This document shows, in pieces, positions 45,286 through 54,321 of a DNA stretch of 64,000 bases. A program made the position numbers and the translations under genes. Source of the stretch: Microbacterium oryzae (GTDB lineage Bacteria > Actinomycetota > Actinomycetes > Actinomycetales > Microbacteriaceae). The notes below the pieces were generated by a model. That model did not search any database, was not told the DNA's origin, and worked only from the letters and a program-made list of their open reading frames with translations. The stretch is taken from contig NZ_JAUEPM010000002.1 of the NCBI RefSeq assembly GCF_030406385.1, forward strand, positions 124,001-188,000. The letters run 5' to 3'. Within the stretch, counting starts at the first letter, position 1, and each line of letters begins with the position of its first letter.

Positions 45286-45429
45286 ATGAGCGCGCAGACC
45301 GGACGAGACGACCAGCAGGACCCGGGGGAGTACACCGACGTGGAGGAATCGGACGGGCAGGAGCGGCCGAACCGGACCGTCGAGCAGCCGGGCCAGTACA
45401 CCGACGTCGACCGCGACGAAGAGGTCTGA
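45286..45429 (+). CDS. Very small acidic protein with duplicated YTDV motif
   Basis: A 47-residue reading frame, MSAQTGRDDQQDPGEYTDVE followed by a charged spacer and PGQYTDVDRDEEV. GAAGGAG lies 5 bases upstream of the ATG. The repeat PGEYTDVE / PGQYTDVD, spaced by about 21 residues, is clear. Composition and start support a gene, but the function is unknown. A possible terminator hairpin follows 24 bases after the stop. Confidence 0.6.
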   Translation: MSAQTGRDDQQDPGEYTDVEESDGQERPNRTVEQPGQYTDVDRDEEV

Positions 45430-45452
45430 CCCGCTCACAGGTGATCGATCAG

Positions 45453-45489
45453 GGCCGGCCGGGCTCCGCGAGAGCGGAACCGGTCGGCC
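45453..45489. terminator. Bidirectional hairpin between convergent genes
   Basis: GGCCGGCCGGGCTCCGC (45453-45469) and GCGGAACCGGTCGGCC (45474-45489) pair with one or two interruptions around a short loop, between the small acidic gene and the convergent lipoprotein gene. A shared terminator is likely. Confidence 0.55.
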
Positions 45490-46124
45490 TAGTTGTTCCC
45501 GTTTCCCTTGCCCTGGTTGCCGTTGCCGTTGTTCCCGTTGCCGTTGTTCCCATTGCCGTTGTTGCCGTTGCCGTTGCCGTTGCCCTGATTCCCGTTCCCG
45601 TTGCCGGGGTTCTCGGGCTGGGTGACCTCCGGTTCCGGTGCCTCGGTCTCGGGCTCGGGTGCCTCGGTCTCGGGCTCCGGTGCCTCGGTCTCGGGTTCCG
45701 GCGCCTCCGGCTCAGGAGCCTCGTTCACGGGCGACTCCGGTGCCGGGGGAGCGTCATCGTCTGCGGGCGGGTCGGTGGCGACCTCCGACACCGGTTCCTT
45801 CGTCGTCGGCGTCGGCGTCGGCGATGGCGTGGGCTCGGGCGCGGCGAGCGTCACGAGATCCGCGCGCACGACCTCGATGGCGTCGCGGATGGCGACCGCC
45901 CGACCGCCGTCGATGTCTCCGGCGACAAGCGCGTCGTCCACGTCCTGAGCGAGGGCGTCGAGCGCGGAGAGGGCGCTGTCGTGGTCGCCCGAAGCGGCGC
46001 TCTCGGCGATCTCGACCACGCCTGCCTGCAGCGCCGCGGTGGTCTTCGCGTCGGATTCATCGGCGGCGCACCCCGTCAGCAGGATGCCGGCGAGCACGAC
46101 GCCGGGAAGGAGGAGCCGCCTCAC
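45489..46124 (-). CDS. Repeat-rich lipoprotein coupled to a Ser/Thr kinase
   Basis: A 211-residue lipoprotein: signal peptide with lipobox GILLTGC, a helical domain (residues 25-90) with repeated Ala/Asp-rich helices, then low-complexity tails. Residues 93-130 are Pro/Thr/Asp rich, residues 130-170 repeat APEPETE four or five times, and the last 40 residues repeat NGNGN/NGNN. At DNA level this gives a strict GTTGCC/GTTGTTCCC tandem array at 45492-45610. The start overlaps the kinase stop by ATGA. The tails probably span the cell wall. It may be a sensor or substrate partner of the kinase; this is inferred from coupling. Confidence 0.75.
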   Translation of the reverse strand: MRRLLLPGVVLAGILLTGCAADESDAKTTAALQAGVVEIAESAASGDHDSALSALDALAQDVDDALVAGDIDGGRAVAIRDAIEVVRADLVTLAAPEPTPSPTPTPTTKEPVSEVATDPPADDDAPPAPESPVNEAPEPEAPEPETEAPEPETEAPEPETEAPEPEVTQPENPGNGNGNQGNGNGNGNNGNGNNGNGNNGNGNQGKGNGNN

Positions 46125-47410
46125 GGTGTCACCGCTTCCATGAGATCGTCGAGGTGACCGCCGAGGGGGTCGTCGACCTGCGGCAGCGCGGGCGGATCCG
46201 GCTGCTCGGCTGAGCCGAACAGAGCGGGCCCGCCGATGGCCAGTGCCAGCGCGACGAGCACCGTGGCGAGCACCGCGCCGACCGTGATCGTCAGCGCACG
46301 GCGACGGGACGGCGCGTGCTCGTCGGCGCGGGCGAACGAGGAGAGCGGGGTCGCCGAATCCGCGCGCGCGGCCGGGATGGCGAGGTCCGACTGCTCGACG
46401 GGGAACGGACGGGTCGCGTCATCGTCGCGGGTGGCAAGCGCGTCCGCCGTGACGGAGACGGGGTCTGCGGTGTCGGGAGCGGTGTCGAGCGGAGCGGTGC
46501 CCGGAGTCGCAGTGCTGAGTTGCGTCGTGTCGAGAGAAGCGGTGTCGACGTCGGCGCTGCGCTCCATCTCCTCAGCCGCGAGCGCGCGGGCCGCGTCTGC
46601 CACCTCGGTCGCGGAGGGCCGGCGATCCGGCTCGCGATCGGTCATCGCGGTCAGCAGGGCGCGCCACTGCGGCCCGAGATCAGCCGGGATCTCGGGCTCG
46701 CCCGTGAGCCGGAGCGCGAAGACCTCCTGCGGGGTGCCGGCGGGGAACGGATGGCGTCCCGTCAGCATCTCGAGGAGCATCAGTCCGAGCGCGTAGATGT
46801 CCGACGGTGGCGCGGGCTGCTCACCGCGCACCTGCTCCGGCGCGATGTACGCGGCGGTGCCGATCATCGTCCCCGGAGTGGTGATGCGGCTGGAGTCGAG
46901 GAGGTACGCGATGCCGAAGTCGGCGAGCGTCACCGAGGGGGCGATGCCGGGCAGCTGAGCGGTCCGCAGGAGCACGTTCGACGGCTTGACGTCGCGGTGG
47001 ACGATGCCGGCATCGTGGACGACCGCCAGGGCGTCGGCCAGAGCCGCGCCCGTCTCGGCGATCTCTCTTCTCGAGATCGGGCCCGCGGCCATCCGGTCGC
47101 GCAGCGTGGGACCGTCGACGTATTCCATGACGAGGTACGGATGGTCGTCCTCGTCCACTCGCGCGTCGAACAGTGTGACGAGCGAGGGATGGTTGAGGGC
47201 AGCCAGCAGCTGCGTCTCGGCTCGTCGGCGCTGGCGGGACTGCGGGTCGTCGGGCATCGGCCGGAACAGCTTGACGGCGACGTCGCGCCCGAGCAGCTCG
47301 TCTCGCGCGTGGTAGACCGTGGCCATCCCGCCGGCGCCCACCCGGGAGACCAGGCGATAGCGCCCGTCGAGGAGCTCGCCGGTGGCGGGCCCGTTGAGGA
47401 GGTCCGACAT
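46121..47410 (-). CDS. Transmembrane serine/threonine protein kinase
   Basis: A 429-residue PknB-type kinase. The Gly loop is RVGAGGMATVYHARD, the ATP Lys is Lys47 (VAVKLF), the catalytic loop is IVHRDVKPSN (Asp140), DFG is at 164-166, and the activation segment has GTMIGTAAYIAPEQ. A Ser/Thr/Asp-rich juxtamembrane stretch leads to one membrane helix (ALTITVGAVLATVLVALALA, about residues 380-400). The outside part is only about 30 residues and has no PASTA repeats. Sensing may therefore depend on the coupled lipoprotein. The start at 47410 is preceded by GAGG. Confidence 0.9.
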   Translation of the reverse strand: MSDLLNGPATGELLDGRYRLVSRVGAGGMATVYHARDELLGRDVAVKLFRPMPDDPQSRQRRRAETQLLAALNHPSLVTLFDARVDEDDHPYLVMEYVDGPTLRDRMAAGPISRREIAETGAALADALAVVHDAGIVHRDVKPSNVLLRTAQLPGIAPSVTLADFGIAYLLDSSRITTPGTMIGTAAYIAPEQVRGEQPAPPSDIYALGLMLLEMLTGRHPFPAGTPQEVFALRLTGEPEIPADLGPQWRALLTAMTDREPDRRPSATEVADAARALAAEEMERSADVDTASLDTTQLSTATPGTAPLDTAPDTADPVSVTADALATRDDDATRPFPVEQSDLAIPAARADSATPLSSFARADEHAPSRRRALTITVGAVLATVLVALALAIGGPALFGSAEQPDPPALPQVDDPLGGHLDDLMEAVTP

Positions 47411-47414
47411 GGCC

Positions 47415-47675
47415 TCAGGCGAGCGGCTCTCCGTTGTCGGTGGTCCGCCGCGTGGTGATGCGCTCACCGCTGGCGGGGTCGACAGCCGTCCGCTGGGTGG
47501 AGACCGCGCTGCGCCGACGCATCATCATGACGAGGCTGATGAGGAAGACCAGCGCCCCGGCGGCCATGAGGATGTAGCCGATCATCGTGAGATCGATCCC
47601 CGCGATGTCGATGTCGATGGCGAACGCGACGATGGCGCCGATGGCGATGAGGGCGATGCCGGATCCGATTCCCAT
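47415..47675 (-). CDS. DUF6458-type small membrane protein
   Basis: An 86-residue protein with two membrane segments: GSGIALIAIGAIVAFAI and MIGYILMAAGALVFLISLVM. Between them is DIDIAGIDLTMIG. The polar C-terminus is RRRSAVSTQRTAVDPASGER. This matches the actinobacterial DUF6458 family. AAGGAGCACC precedes the ATG. It ends 4 bases before the kinase start, so kinase and membrane protein are probably in one transcript. The function is unknown. Confidence 0.8.
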   Translation of the reverse strand: MGIGSGIALIAIGAIVAFAIDIDIAGIDLTMIGYILMAAGALVFLISLVMMMRRRSAVSTQRTAVDPASGERITTRRTTDNGEPLA

Positions 47676-47838
47676 GGTGGTGCTCCTTCCGCGCGCTGAG
47701 CGCTGTGCGCCGGCCGACGGACGGGCTCGGGTCGCCTGTCACCGCGTCGACGGCTCATCAAGATGTACCGTCAACGTCGAGCGCACGTCGCGCGGTTGAC
47801 ACGGCGGTGACGGGAGGGTAGCCCTTCCGTGCCCAGGC

Positions 47839-48756
47839 TCAGTCGTCGATGGTCGAGGGCGGGGTGCCGAGCTTCTCGACCTCCGGCCAGAAGTCGTCGG
47901 GGATGGCCGTGGCGTAGAGCTTCTCGAGCTCGCGGATGCGCTCGGGGCGGCCGACCCCGACCACCGTCGAGTGGATCCCGGCGTGGCGGAGGGAGAAGTG
48001 CAGCGCGGCCGCGGGGACGGCGAGTCCCCACTCGCCGCAGAGCCCGCGAAGCCGGCCCAGCCATGCGAGGAGGTCGGCGGGAGCCTCCCGATAGGCGTAG
48101 CGAGTGCCCGTGCCGGCGAGGAGCCCGCCGCCGAAGGGCGCCGCATTGAACACGCCCATGCCGCGGTCGTTCGCCTCCGCGATCAGGTCCTCGGCGCGCC
48201 GGTCGACGAGAGTGAACCGGTTGTGCGTGAGGAGGGCGTCGAAGACTCCGGTGCGCACGTAGGCGGTCTCGAGGCTGATCTCGCCCACCGCGATGCCGAT
48301 CGAGCCGACCAGCCCCTGCTCGCGCAACTCCACCATCCCCTGGATGGCGCCGCCCGGCGCGCTCGCCTCTTCCACCGTGGTCGCCCACGGGTCGTGGAGG
48401 TGCACGAGCGGGAAGCGCTCGATGCCGAGCTTCTCGACGCTCTCCTCGTACGAGCGCCACACGCGGTCCCGATCGAAGCGGCCATCCAAACCGACGTCGA
48501 CCTTCGTGACGATGCTGTGGCCGTCGGTCAGCCCGCCGCGCGCATCGAGCGCGCGGCCGAGCGCGGTCTCGCTCGCGCCGCCGGCGTAGTTGTTCGAGGT
48601 GTCGACGACCGCGAAGGGCGCCCCGAGCATCTCCTCGGCGAGGGCGACGGGATCAGCGGGGGAGCGCTCCGGGTTCCCGAGCGACGAGGCGCCGAGCGTG
48701 ATGGGGCTGACGACGAGCGGCGTCGAGCCGAGCGGGCGGGGGTCGAGCACAGACAT
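47839..48756 (-). CDS. Aldo/keto reductase
   Basis: A 305-residue AKR of the D-threo-aldose dehydrogenase type, with ITLGASSLGNPERSPAD, VVDTSNNYAGGASETALG (catalytic Asp and Tyr), IVTKVD (Lys), and LVHLHDPW (His). The C-terminal cofactor region is HSTVVGVGRPERIREL. The start at 48756 is preceded by GGAGGCGCCC. It is a stand-alone gene, divergent from corA. It probably oxidises a sugar or reduces an aldehyde. It is not closely similar to the reductase in the lig operon. Confidence 0.88.
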   Translation of the reverse strand: MSVLDPRPLGSTPLVVSPITLGASSLGNPERSPADPVALAEEMLGAPFAVVDTSNNYAGGASETALGRALDARGGLTDGHSIVTKVDVGLDGRFDRDRVWRSYEESVEKLGIERFPLVHLHDPWATTVEEASAPGGAIQGMVELREQGLVGSIGIAVGEISLETAYVRTGVFDALLTHNRFTLVDRRAEDLIAEANDRGMGVFNAAPFGGGLLAGTGTRYAYREAPADLLAWLGRLRGLCGEWGLAVPAAALHFSLRHAGIHSTVVGVGRPERIRELEKLYATAIPDDFWPEVEKLGTPPSTIDD

Positions 48757-48827
48757 GGGCGCCTCCATCGGTCGCGGATCCGTCTCCAGAATGACGCAAG
48801 ACGGCGCCGGTCGTCGAGAATGGGCGG

Positions 48828-49826
48828 ATGCCCATCATCGACAACGCCGTGTACGTCGACGGCGTGCGCATCGCCGATCCGCCGAGCCTCGACATGACCT
48901 TCGAGCAGGTGCGGGCGCAGGACGGGATGGCGTGGATCGGCCTGCTGCGCCCGACCGCCGAGGAGCTGGCGACGGTCGCCGCGGAGTTCGACCTGCACGC
49001 GCTCGCGGTCGAGGATGCGCGCAAGGGGCATCAGCGGGCCAAGCTCGAGCGCTACGGGGAGACGCTCTTCGTCGTGCTGAGGCCGGCCTGGTACATCGAC
49101 GCCACCGAGACCGTGGAGTTCGGCGAGCTGCACGTCTTCGTCGGTCGGGATTTCGTCGTCACCGTGCGGCACGGGGACGCGCCGAACCTCGCGCGCGTGC
49201 GGCAGCGGATGGAGGCGGAGCCGGGGCTGCTCGCGCTCGGCCCGGAGGCGGTGCTGTACGCGATCCTCGACGAGGTCGTCGACCAGTACGCACCCGTCGT
49301 CAGCGGCGTGGAGAACGACATCGACGAGATCGAGGACGCGCTCTTCACCGACACCGACACCTCCCTCTCCCGTCGCATCTACGAGCTCTCGCGGGAGGTC
49401 ATCGCGTTCCAGCGCGGCACGCAGCCCCTCGGCGGCATGCTCGAGGGGCTGCTGCGCGGCGGGGAGAAGTACGGCGTCGTGGGGGAGCTGTCGCAGCTGC
49501 TGCGTGACGTGCACGACCACGTGCTGCGGTTGAATGACCGGATCGCGGCGTTCCGTGCCATCCTCGACAACGCCCTCACAGTGCACGCCACGATCGTGAC
49601 GCAGCGGCAGACGGAGACGTCGCTGCAGCAGAACGAGCAGGTGAAGAAGATCTCCGGATGGGCGGCCATCCTCTTCGGGCCGACGCTCGTCGGCGGGATC
49701 TACGGGATGAACTTCGAGCACATGCCCGAACTGGAATGGGCCTGGGGCTACCCGATGGCGCTCGCCCTGATGGCCGTGACGAGCGCGACCCTCTGGGGCG
49801 TCTTCAAGTGGCGGAGGTGGATGTAG
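48828..49826 (+). CDS. corA: CorA-type magnesium/cobalt transporter
   Basis: A 332-residue CorA with a long acidic cytosolic domain (ALAVEDARKGHQRAKLERYG, a family marker) and two C-terminal membrane helices. The pore signature is IYGMNF, and the loop is MPELEWAWGYP. Length and layout match bacterial CorA channels, which form pentamers for Mg2+ uptake. The ATG at 48828 follows GGGCGG, which is a weak ribosome site. Confidence 0.93.
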   Translation: MPIIDNAVYVDGVRIADPPSLDMTFEQVRAQDGMAWIGLLRPTAEELATVAAEFDLHALAVEDARKGHQRAKLERYGETLFVVLRPAWYIDATETVEFGELHVFVGRDFVVTVRHGDAPNLARVRQRMEAEPGLLALGPEAVLYAILDEVVDQYAPVVSGVENDIDEIEDALFTDTDTSLSRRIYELSREVIAFQRGTQPLGGMLEGLLRGGEKYGVVGELSQLLRDVHDHVLRLNDRIAAFRAILDNALTVHATIVTQRQTETSLQQNEQVKKISGWAAILFGPTLVGGIYGMNFEHMPELEWAWGYPMALALMAVTSATLWGVFKWRRWM

Positions 49827-49967
49827 CGCGCGCGCCGGACGGAGCCCGCGCGACCGGCGAGACGGCGTGCCCGCTCCGAGACAGCCTCCGCGCTCCGAGA
49901 CCACCTGCGGTGTACGGGGCCTTGGAGCGTAGCCGCAAGTCGGGAGCGACGGGGTGATGTCGGCGCC

Positions 49968-51368
49968 CTACCGGGGCTGCGCCGTCGCATCGGCCAGCTC
50001 CGGCACCCTCCTGCCGCGCTGGCGGACGAAGAGCGCGTACGCGAGCCACAGCAGGCCGAGCCAGACGACCCCCACGATCAGCGCAGGACGCGTGTCGGGG
50101 ACGATGCCCAGCACCACCACGACGAGCGCGACGAACGTGACCGCGGCGTAGGACGCCGCCGGCCACAGCGGCACGGGGAACTCCGAGGGAGGGAGGTTCG
50201 CTCGCGCGATCTCGCGCTTCATCCGCACGTGGGCGAGCAGGATCATCAGCCAGACCCAGACCGTCGCGAAGGTCGCGACGGATGCGATGAGGAGGAACGC
50301 CTGCTCGGGGACGACCGCATTCACCACCACGCCCACGAGCAGCGTCGCGACGAGGATCAGCACCGGCACGAGGGGCGTGCCGTGCCGGGAGGTCCGCGCG
50401 AAGGCGGCGGGCGCCTGACCCTGCTGGGCGAGCCCGAACAGCATCCGGCCCGCCCCGAAGATGTCGGAGTTGATCGCGGAGACGGCGGCGGTGATGACGA
50501 CGGCATTGAGGATGTGCGGGGCGAAGGGGATGCCCAACGTCGTGAAGATCGAGACGAATGGGCTCGCCTCGCCGGTGATCGAGGTCCAGGGCACGAGCGT
50601 CATGATGATGGCGAGCGTCAGCACGTAGAACAGCAGGATGCGCAGCGGCACCGTGTTGATGGCCAGCGGCAGCACCCGCTGGGGCTCCTTCGCCTCGCCC
50701 GCGGCGACGCCGATGATCTCGATGCCGCCGAAGGCGAACATCACCACGGCGAGGCTGGCGATCACGCCACCCAGGCCCTCCGGGGCGAACCCGCCGTGGG
50801 ACCAGAGGTTCGCCACTCCGGACGCGCCCTCGGACTGCGCGCCCAGCCCGAACACGATGATCGCGATGCCGCCGGCGATCATGGCCACGATGGCGGCGAC
50901 CTTCACCAGCGAGAGCCAGAACTCCAGCTCGCCGAAGATCCGCACGCTCGCGAGGTTCAGCGCGCCGATGAACAGGATGATCGACAGCACCCAGATCCAC
51001 CGCGGCACGTCGGGGAACCAGAACCCCATGTAGATGCCGAATGCGGTGACGTCGGCCAGGCAGACGATCACCATCTCGAAGGCGTAGGTCCATCCGGTGA
51101 CGAACCCGGCGAACGGACCGAGGTAGCGCGCCGCGTACTGCCCGAACGAGCCGGCGACCGGGTGGCGCACCGCCATCTCACCGAGGGCGCGCATGACCAT
51201 GAAGACGGCGGCGCCGCCCACGATGTAAGCCAGGAGGACGGCCGGGCCGGCGGCCTGGATGGCGGCGGACGATCCGTAGAAGAGGCCGGTGCCGATCGCG
51301 GAGCCGAGGGCCATGAAGCGGATGTGACGGGCGGAGAGCCCCCGGCGCAGGGTCGCGGATTCAGACAT
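49968..51368 (-). CDS. Amino acid permease (APC superfamily, GabP/ProY-like)
   Basis: A 466-residue permease with about 12 hydrophobic segments. The N-terminal signature is [20 protein letters not shown], then [20 protein letters not shown] and [20 protein letters not shown]. This is the amino-acid-transporter family (AAT) pattern. The ATG at 51368 with GGAGG seven bases upstream is preferred over an earlier in-frame start. It imports an amino acid by proton symport. It is convergent with corA and divergent from the epimerase gene. Confidence 0.9.
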   Translation of the reverse strand: MSESATLRRGLSARHIRFMALGSAIGTGLFYGSSAAIQAAGPAVLLAYIVGGAAVFMVMRALGEMAVRHPVAGSFGQYAARYLGPFAGFVTGWTYAFEMVIVCLADVTAFGIYMGFWFPDVPRWIWVLSIILFIGALNLASVRIFGELEFWLSLVKVAAIVAMIAGGIAIIVFGLGAQSEGASGVANLWSHGGFAPEGLGGVIASLAVVMFAFGGIEIIGVAAGEAKEPQRVLPLAINTVPLRILLFYVLTLAIIMTLVPWTSITGEASPFVSIFTTLGIPFAPHILNAVVITAAVSAINSDIFGAGRMLFGLAQQGQAPAAFARTSRHGTPLVPVLILVATLLVGVVVNAVVPEQAFLLIASVATFATVWVWLMILLAHVRMKREIARANLPPSEFPVPLWPAASYAAVTFVALVVVVLGIVPDTRPALIVGVVWLGLLWLAYALFVRQRGRRVPELADATAQPR

Positions 51369-51439
51369 CGTGCCTCCATTCTCCCAGCGGATGGCCCGGG
51401 GCCGGGTGAGAGAACGGCCGTCGGCCATAGGGTGGGCGC

Positions 51440-52339
51440 GTGGACAGAGCAGCGCAGCAGATCGTGATCACCGGCGGCAGCGGCAAGCTCGGACGGGCGG
51501 TCGTCGCCCATTTCGCCGAGCACGGGTACGCCGTGACGACGGTGGACCGGGTTCGCCCCGCCGAACTGCCGGACGGCGTCCGCTTCCTGCAGGCCGACCT
51601 CACCGACTACGGGCAGGCCGTCCAGGTGCTCACGCACATCGACGAGCACTACGGCGCGCTCCCCGTCGGCTCGGGCCGCGGCGTCGACGCGCTCGTGCAT
51701 CTCGCGGCCATCCCCGCCCCCGGCCTCATCCCGGACGCGGCGACCTTCGCGAACAACACCGCGATCACCTACAACCTCTTCTCCGCCGCGCGTCTGGCCG
51801 GCGTGCGCCGCGTCGTCTTCGCCTCGAGCGAGACCCTCCTCGGGCTCTCCTTCGACGAGACGCCGCCGCCGTACCTCCCGGTCGACGAGGAGTACGCGGT
51901 GCGTCCGCAGACGTCGTACTCGCTGAGCAAGGCGGTCGACGAGGAGAACGCCCGGCACTTCGCGCGCTGGTGCCCGGATGCCGGATTCATCGGGCTGCGG
52001 TTCTCGAACGTCATGGAGCCGGCGGACTACGAGCGGTTCCCGAGCTTCGAGGAGGATCCGCGGCTGCGCTCCTGGAACGCCTGGGGCTACATCGACGCCC
52101 GCGACGGCGCGCAGGCATGCCGGCTCGCGGTGGAGAGCGATCTCGTCGGAGCGGAGAACTTCGTCATCGCGGCCGCCGACACCGTCATGTCGCGTCCGTC
52201 GGCCGAGCTCGCCGCGGAGGTGTTCCCCGCGATCCCGCTGCAGCGCGAGGTCGCGGGCACCGAGACGCTGCTCGCCATCGACAAGGCGCGTCGTCTCCTG
52301 GGATTCGAGCCGCGGCACTCCTGGCGCGACGGGCGCTGA
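51440..52339 (+). CDS. NAD-dependent epimerase/dehydratase (extended SDR)
   Basis: A 299-residue extended [23 protein letters not shown] at the NAD site, HLAAIPAPG, the Ser region [11 protein letters not shown], and catalytic [11 protein letters not shown] (Tyr and Lys). The C-terminal part is short. It most resembles the sugar-nucleotide or uronate dehydrogenase-like group. The GTG start at 51440 has no strong ribosome site. It is divergent from the permease by 71 bases and convergent with the YigZ gene, 4 bases away. Confidence 0.85.
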   Translation: MDRAAQQIVITGGSGKLGRAVVAHFAEHGYAVTTVDRVRPAELPDGVRFLQADLTDYGQAVQVLTHIDEHYGALPVGSGRGVDALVHLAAIPAPGLIPDAATFANNTAITYNLFSAARLAGVRRVVFASSETLLGLSFDETPPPYLPVDEEYAVRPQTSYSLSKAVDEENARHFARWCPDAGFIGLRFSNVMEPADYERFPSFEEDPRLRSWNAWGYIDARDGAQACRLAVESDLVGAENFVIAAADTVMSRPSAELAAEVFPAIPLQREVAGTETLLAIDKARRLLGFEPRHSWRDGR

Positions 52340-52343
52340 GCGC

Positions 52344-52991
52344 CTACGCCGGGACGTCGACGATCCGCTCGACGCCGACGACCGGCGAGAGGGATCCGGC
52401 CGAGGCGGCCGCGAGATCCTCGGCGAGGCGACCCAGGCCATCCGCGGGGACCCACAGCTCGAACCGCGCCGCCGCGCCGTACGTCGTGTCGCCGAGCGTC
52501 GCGCCGTGGTGCTGCACCCACTCGCGCAGGAGGTTGTCCACGCGACCGGCGTCGCCGTGCGGCACGTCGACGAGCGCCTGCGTGAGCGACTCCCGGCGGA
52601 CGATCGCGGCGAGATCCAGCGCCTCCGAGACCGCCGCGGAATACGCGCGCACGAGCCCGCCCGCGCCCAGCTTGATGCCGCCGAAGTAGCGCGTGACGAC
52701 CGCGACGACGTCGGTGAGCTCGCGGCGGCGCAGCACCTCGAGCATGGGGATGCCGGCGGTCCCCGACGGCTCGCCGTCGTCGGAGGAGCGGGCCTGATCT
52801 CCGAGGACGCCGGTGACCATGGCGACGCAGTGGTGGCGCGCGTCCCACGCGCGCTTCCGCACGGCCGCGATCACGGCGTCGGCCTCCTCCGGCGACGCGA
52901 CCGGCTCGAGGTGCGCGATGAAGCGCGACTTGCGGATGACGAGCTCGTGCTCGACCGTCGCGGCGATCGTGGACGGGAACCGGCGCGTCAT
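52344..52991 (-). CDS. YigZ/IMPACT family protein
   Basis: A 215-residue two-domain protein of the UPF0029/IMPACT family: VIRKSRFIAHLEPVASPEEA, ARHHCVAMVTG, SDDGEPSGTAGIPML, and the signature VVAVVTRYFGGIKLGAGGLV. The C-terminal DUF1949 domain starts near residue 140. Members are linked to translation control and ribosome-associated quality control, with no settled enzymatic role. It starts at an ATG at 52991, 45 bases from the divergent MFS gene. Confidence 0.93.
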   Translation of the reverse strand: MTRRFPSTIAATVEHELVIRKSRFIAHLEPVASPEEADAVIAAVRKRAWDARHHCVAMVTGVLGDQARSSDDGEPSGTAGIPMLEVLRRRELTDVVAVVTRYFGGIKLGAGGLVRAYSAAVSEALDLAAIVRRESLTQALVDVPHGDAGRVDNLLREWVQHHGATLGDTTYGAAARFELWVPADGLGRLAEDLAAASAGSLSPVVGVERIVDVPA

Positions 52992-53036
52992 CCCGTCGAG
53001 GATACCGTCGTGCTCTGCGCGTGATGAGATCGAAGG

Positions 53037-54206
53037 ATGAACGCGCACGCTCGCAGAACCGGCTGGATGGCGGCGCTCGTCTTCCTCGTCGCGCTGTGCC
53101 TCCGCCCCGCCATCACCTCCGTCGGACCGGTGCTCGCTTACCTCGGGGCCGACACCGGCCTCGGCGAGGGCACCCTCGGCATCCTCACCGCGCTGCCGCT
53201 GCTCGCGTTCGCCGCTGTCTCGCCGCTCGTCCATCGGATGGCCGCGCGCTTCGGCGATGACAGGGCGGTGCTCGTGGCGCTCGGCGTCCTGGTGGTGGCC
53301 ACCGTCGTGCGCTCGTACGCGGGCGACGCCGGTCTCTGGATCGGCACCTTCGCGATCGGCGCGGCGATCGCCGTGGGCAACGTGCTCACCCCGGTGCTCG
53401 TCCGCCGTGACTACCCGGAGCGGGTGTCGCTCGCCACGGGCTTCTACACCGCGTTCCTCACGCTGGCGGCGGCCACGGGATCCGCGCTCTCGGTGCCGCT
53501 CGCGCACCTGGTGGACTGGCGGTTCTCACTCGTCGTCTGGGCCGGCCTCGCGCTCCTCGTGGCGCTGGCATGGCTGCCGCGCATGGCGGGCCCGGCCGTG
53601 CACTCGCCCGCCCTCGAACCCGTCCCGGTGCCGCACCATCCGAGCATCTGGCGCTGGGGCACCGCGTGGCTCGCGACGGTGTACATGGGGCTGCAGTCCA
53701 CGACCTTCTACGTGCTGGCGACCTGGCTGCCGACCATCGAGACGTCGTGGGGTGTCCCCGCCGCGACCGCGGGCCTCCACGTGTCGTTCTTCCTGCTGCT
53801 GGGGGTGCTCGGCGGTCTTCTCATCCCGCGGCTGCTGCGGGATGGCCGGGACCAGGCCCCGGGGATGCTCGCGGCGACCGCGCCCCTTGCCGTCGGCACC
53901 GCGGGCATGCTGCTGTGGCCGGACGCGCTGCTGCTGTGGCTCGTTCTCCTCGGCCTCGCGCAGGGCGCCTCGCTCGTCGCGGCGCTGACGATGCTGAGCC
54001 TCCGCGCGCGCAGCCACGGCGAGGCGGCGAAGCTCTCCGGCATGGCGCAGTCGATCGGCTATCTCCTCGCCGCGGCGGGCCCCTTCGCGGCCGGATTCCT
54101 CGCCGAGCAGACCGGCAGCTGGACGCCGACGCTCGTGCTGCTCGCCGTCTTGACCACGACCCAGACGATCGTCGGAGTGGTCCTCGGCCGCGGCGGCCGT
54201 CGCTGA
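53037..54206 (+). CDS. MFS transporter, CynX/NimT family
   Basis: A 389-residue major facilitator with about 12 membrane segments. It starts WMAALVFLVALCLRPAITSV and has VGPVLAYLGADTGL and LLAFAAVSPLVHRMAARFG in the first half, typical of the CynX/NimT (cyanate/2-nitroimidazole) group. The substrate is unknown. The start is the ATG at 53037 with GAAGG upstream. It is divergent from YigZ. Confidence 0.88.
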   Translation: MNAHARRTGWMAALVFLVALCLRPAITSVGPVLAYLGADTGLGEGTLGILTALPLLAFAAVSPLVHRMAARFGDDRAVLVALGVLVVATVVRSYAGDAGLWIGTFAIGAAIAVGNVLTPVLVRRDYPERVSLATGFYTAFLTLAAATGSALSVPLAHLVDWRFSLVVWAGLALLVALAWLPRMAGPAVHSPALEPVPVPHHPSIWRWGTAWLATVYMGLQSTTFYVLATWLPTIETSWGVPAATAGLHVSFFLLLGVLGGLLIPRLLRDGRDQAPGMLAATAPLAVGTAGMLLWPDALLLWLVLLGLAQGASLVAALTMLSLRARSHGEAAKLSGMAQSIGYLLAAAGPFAAGFLAEQTGSWTPTLVLLAVLTTTQTIVGVVLGRGGRR

Positions 54207-54321
54207 ACCGGATGGCGAACCGGGCGCCGCCCCTCCCCAAACCGCGCGGCGCCGCATAGCCTGGCCTCACGACACCCACCGCCGCGATGTCGCGGCCCGA
54301 GCCTCACGATCGGAGGTTCCC

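Noticed and set aside
45492..45610. CRISPR-like or intergenic satellite made of GTTGCC/GTTGTTCCC units
   Set aside because: The array is in frame with the lipoprotein gene and encodes its NGN repeat tail.
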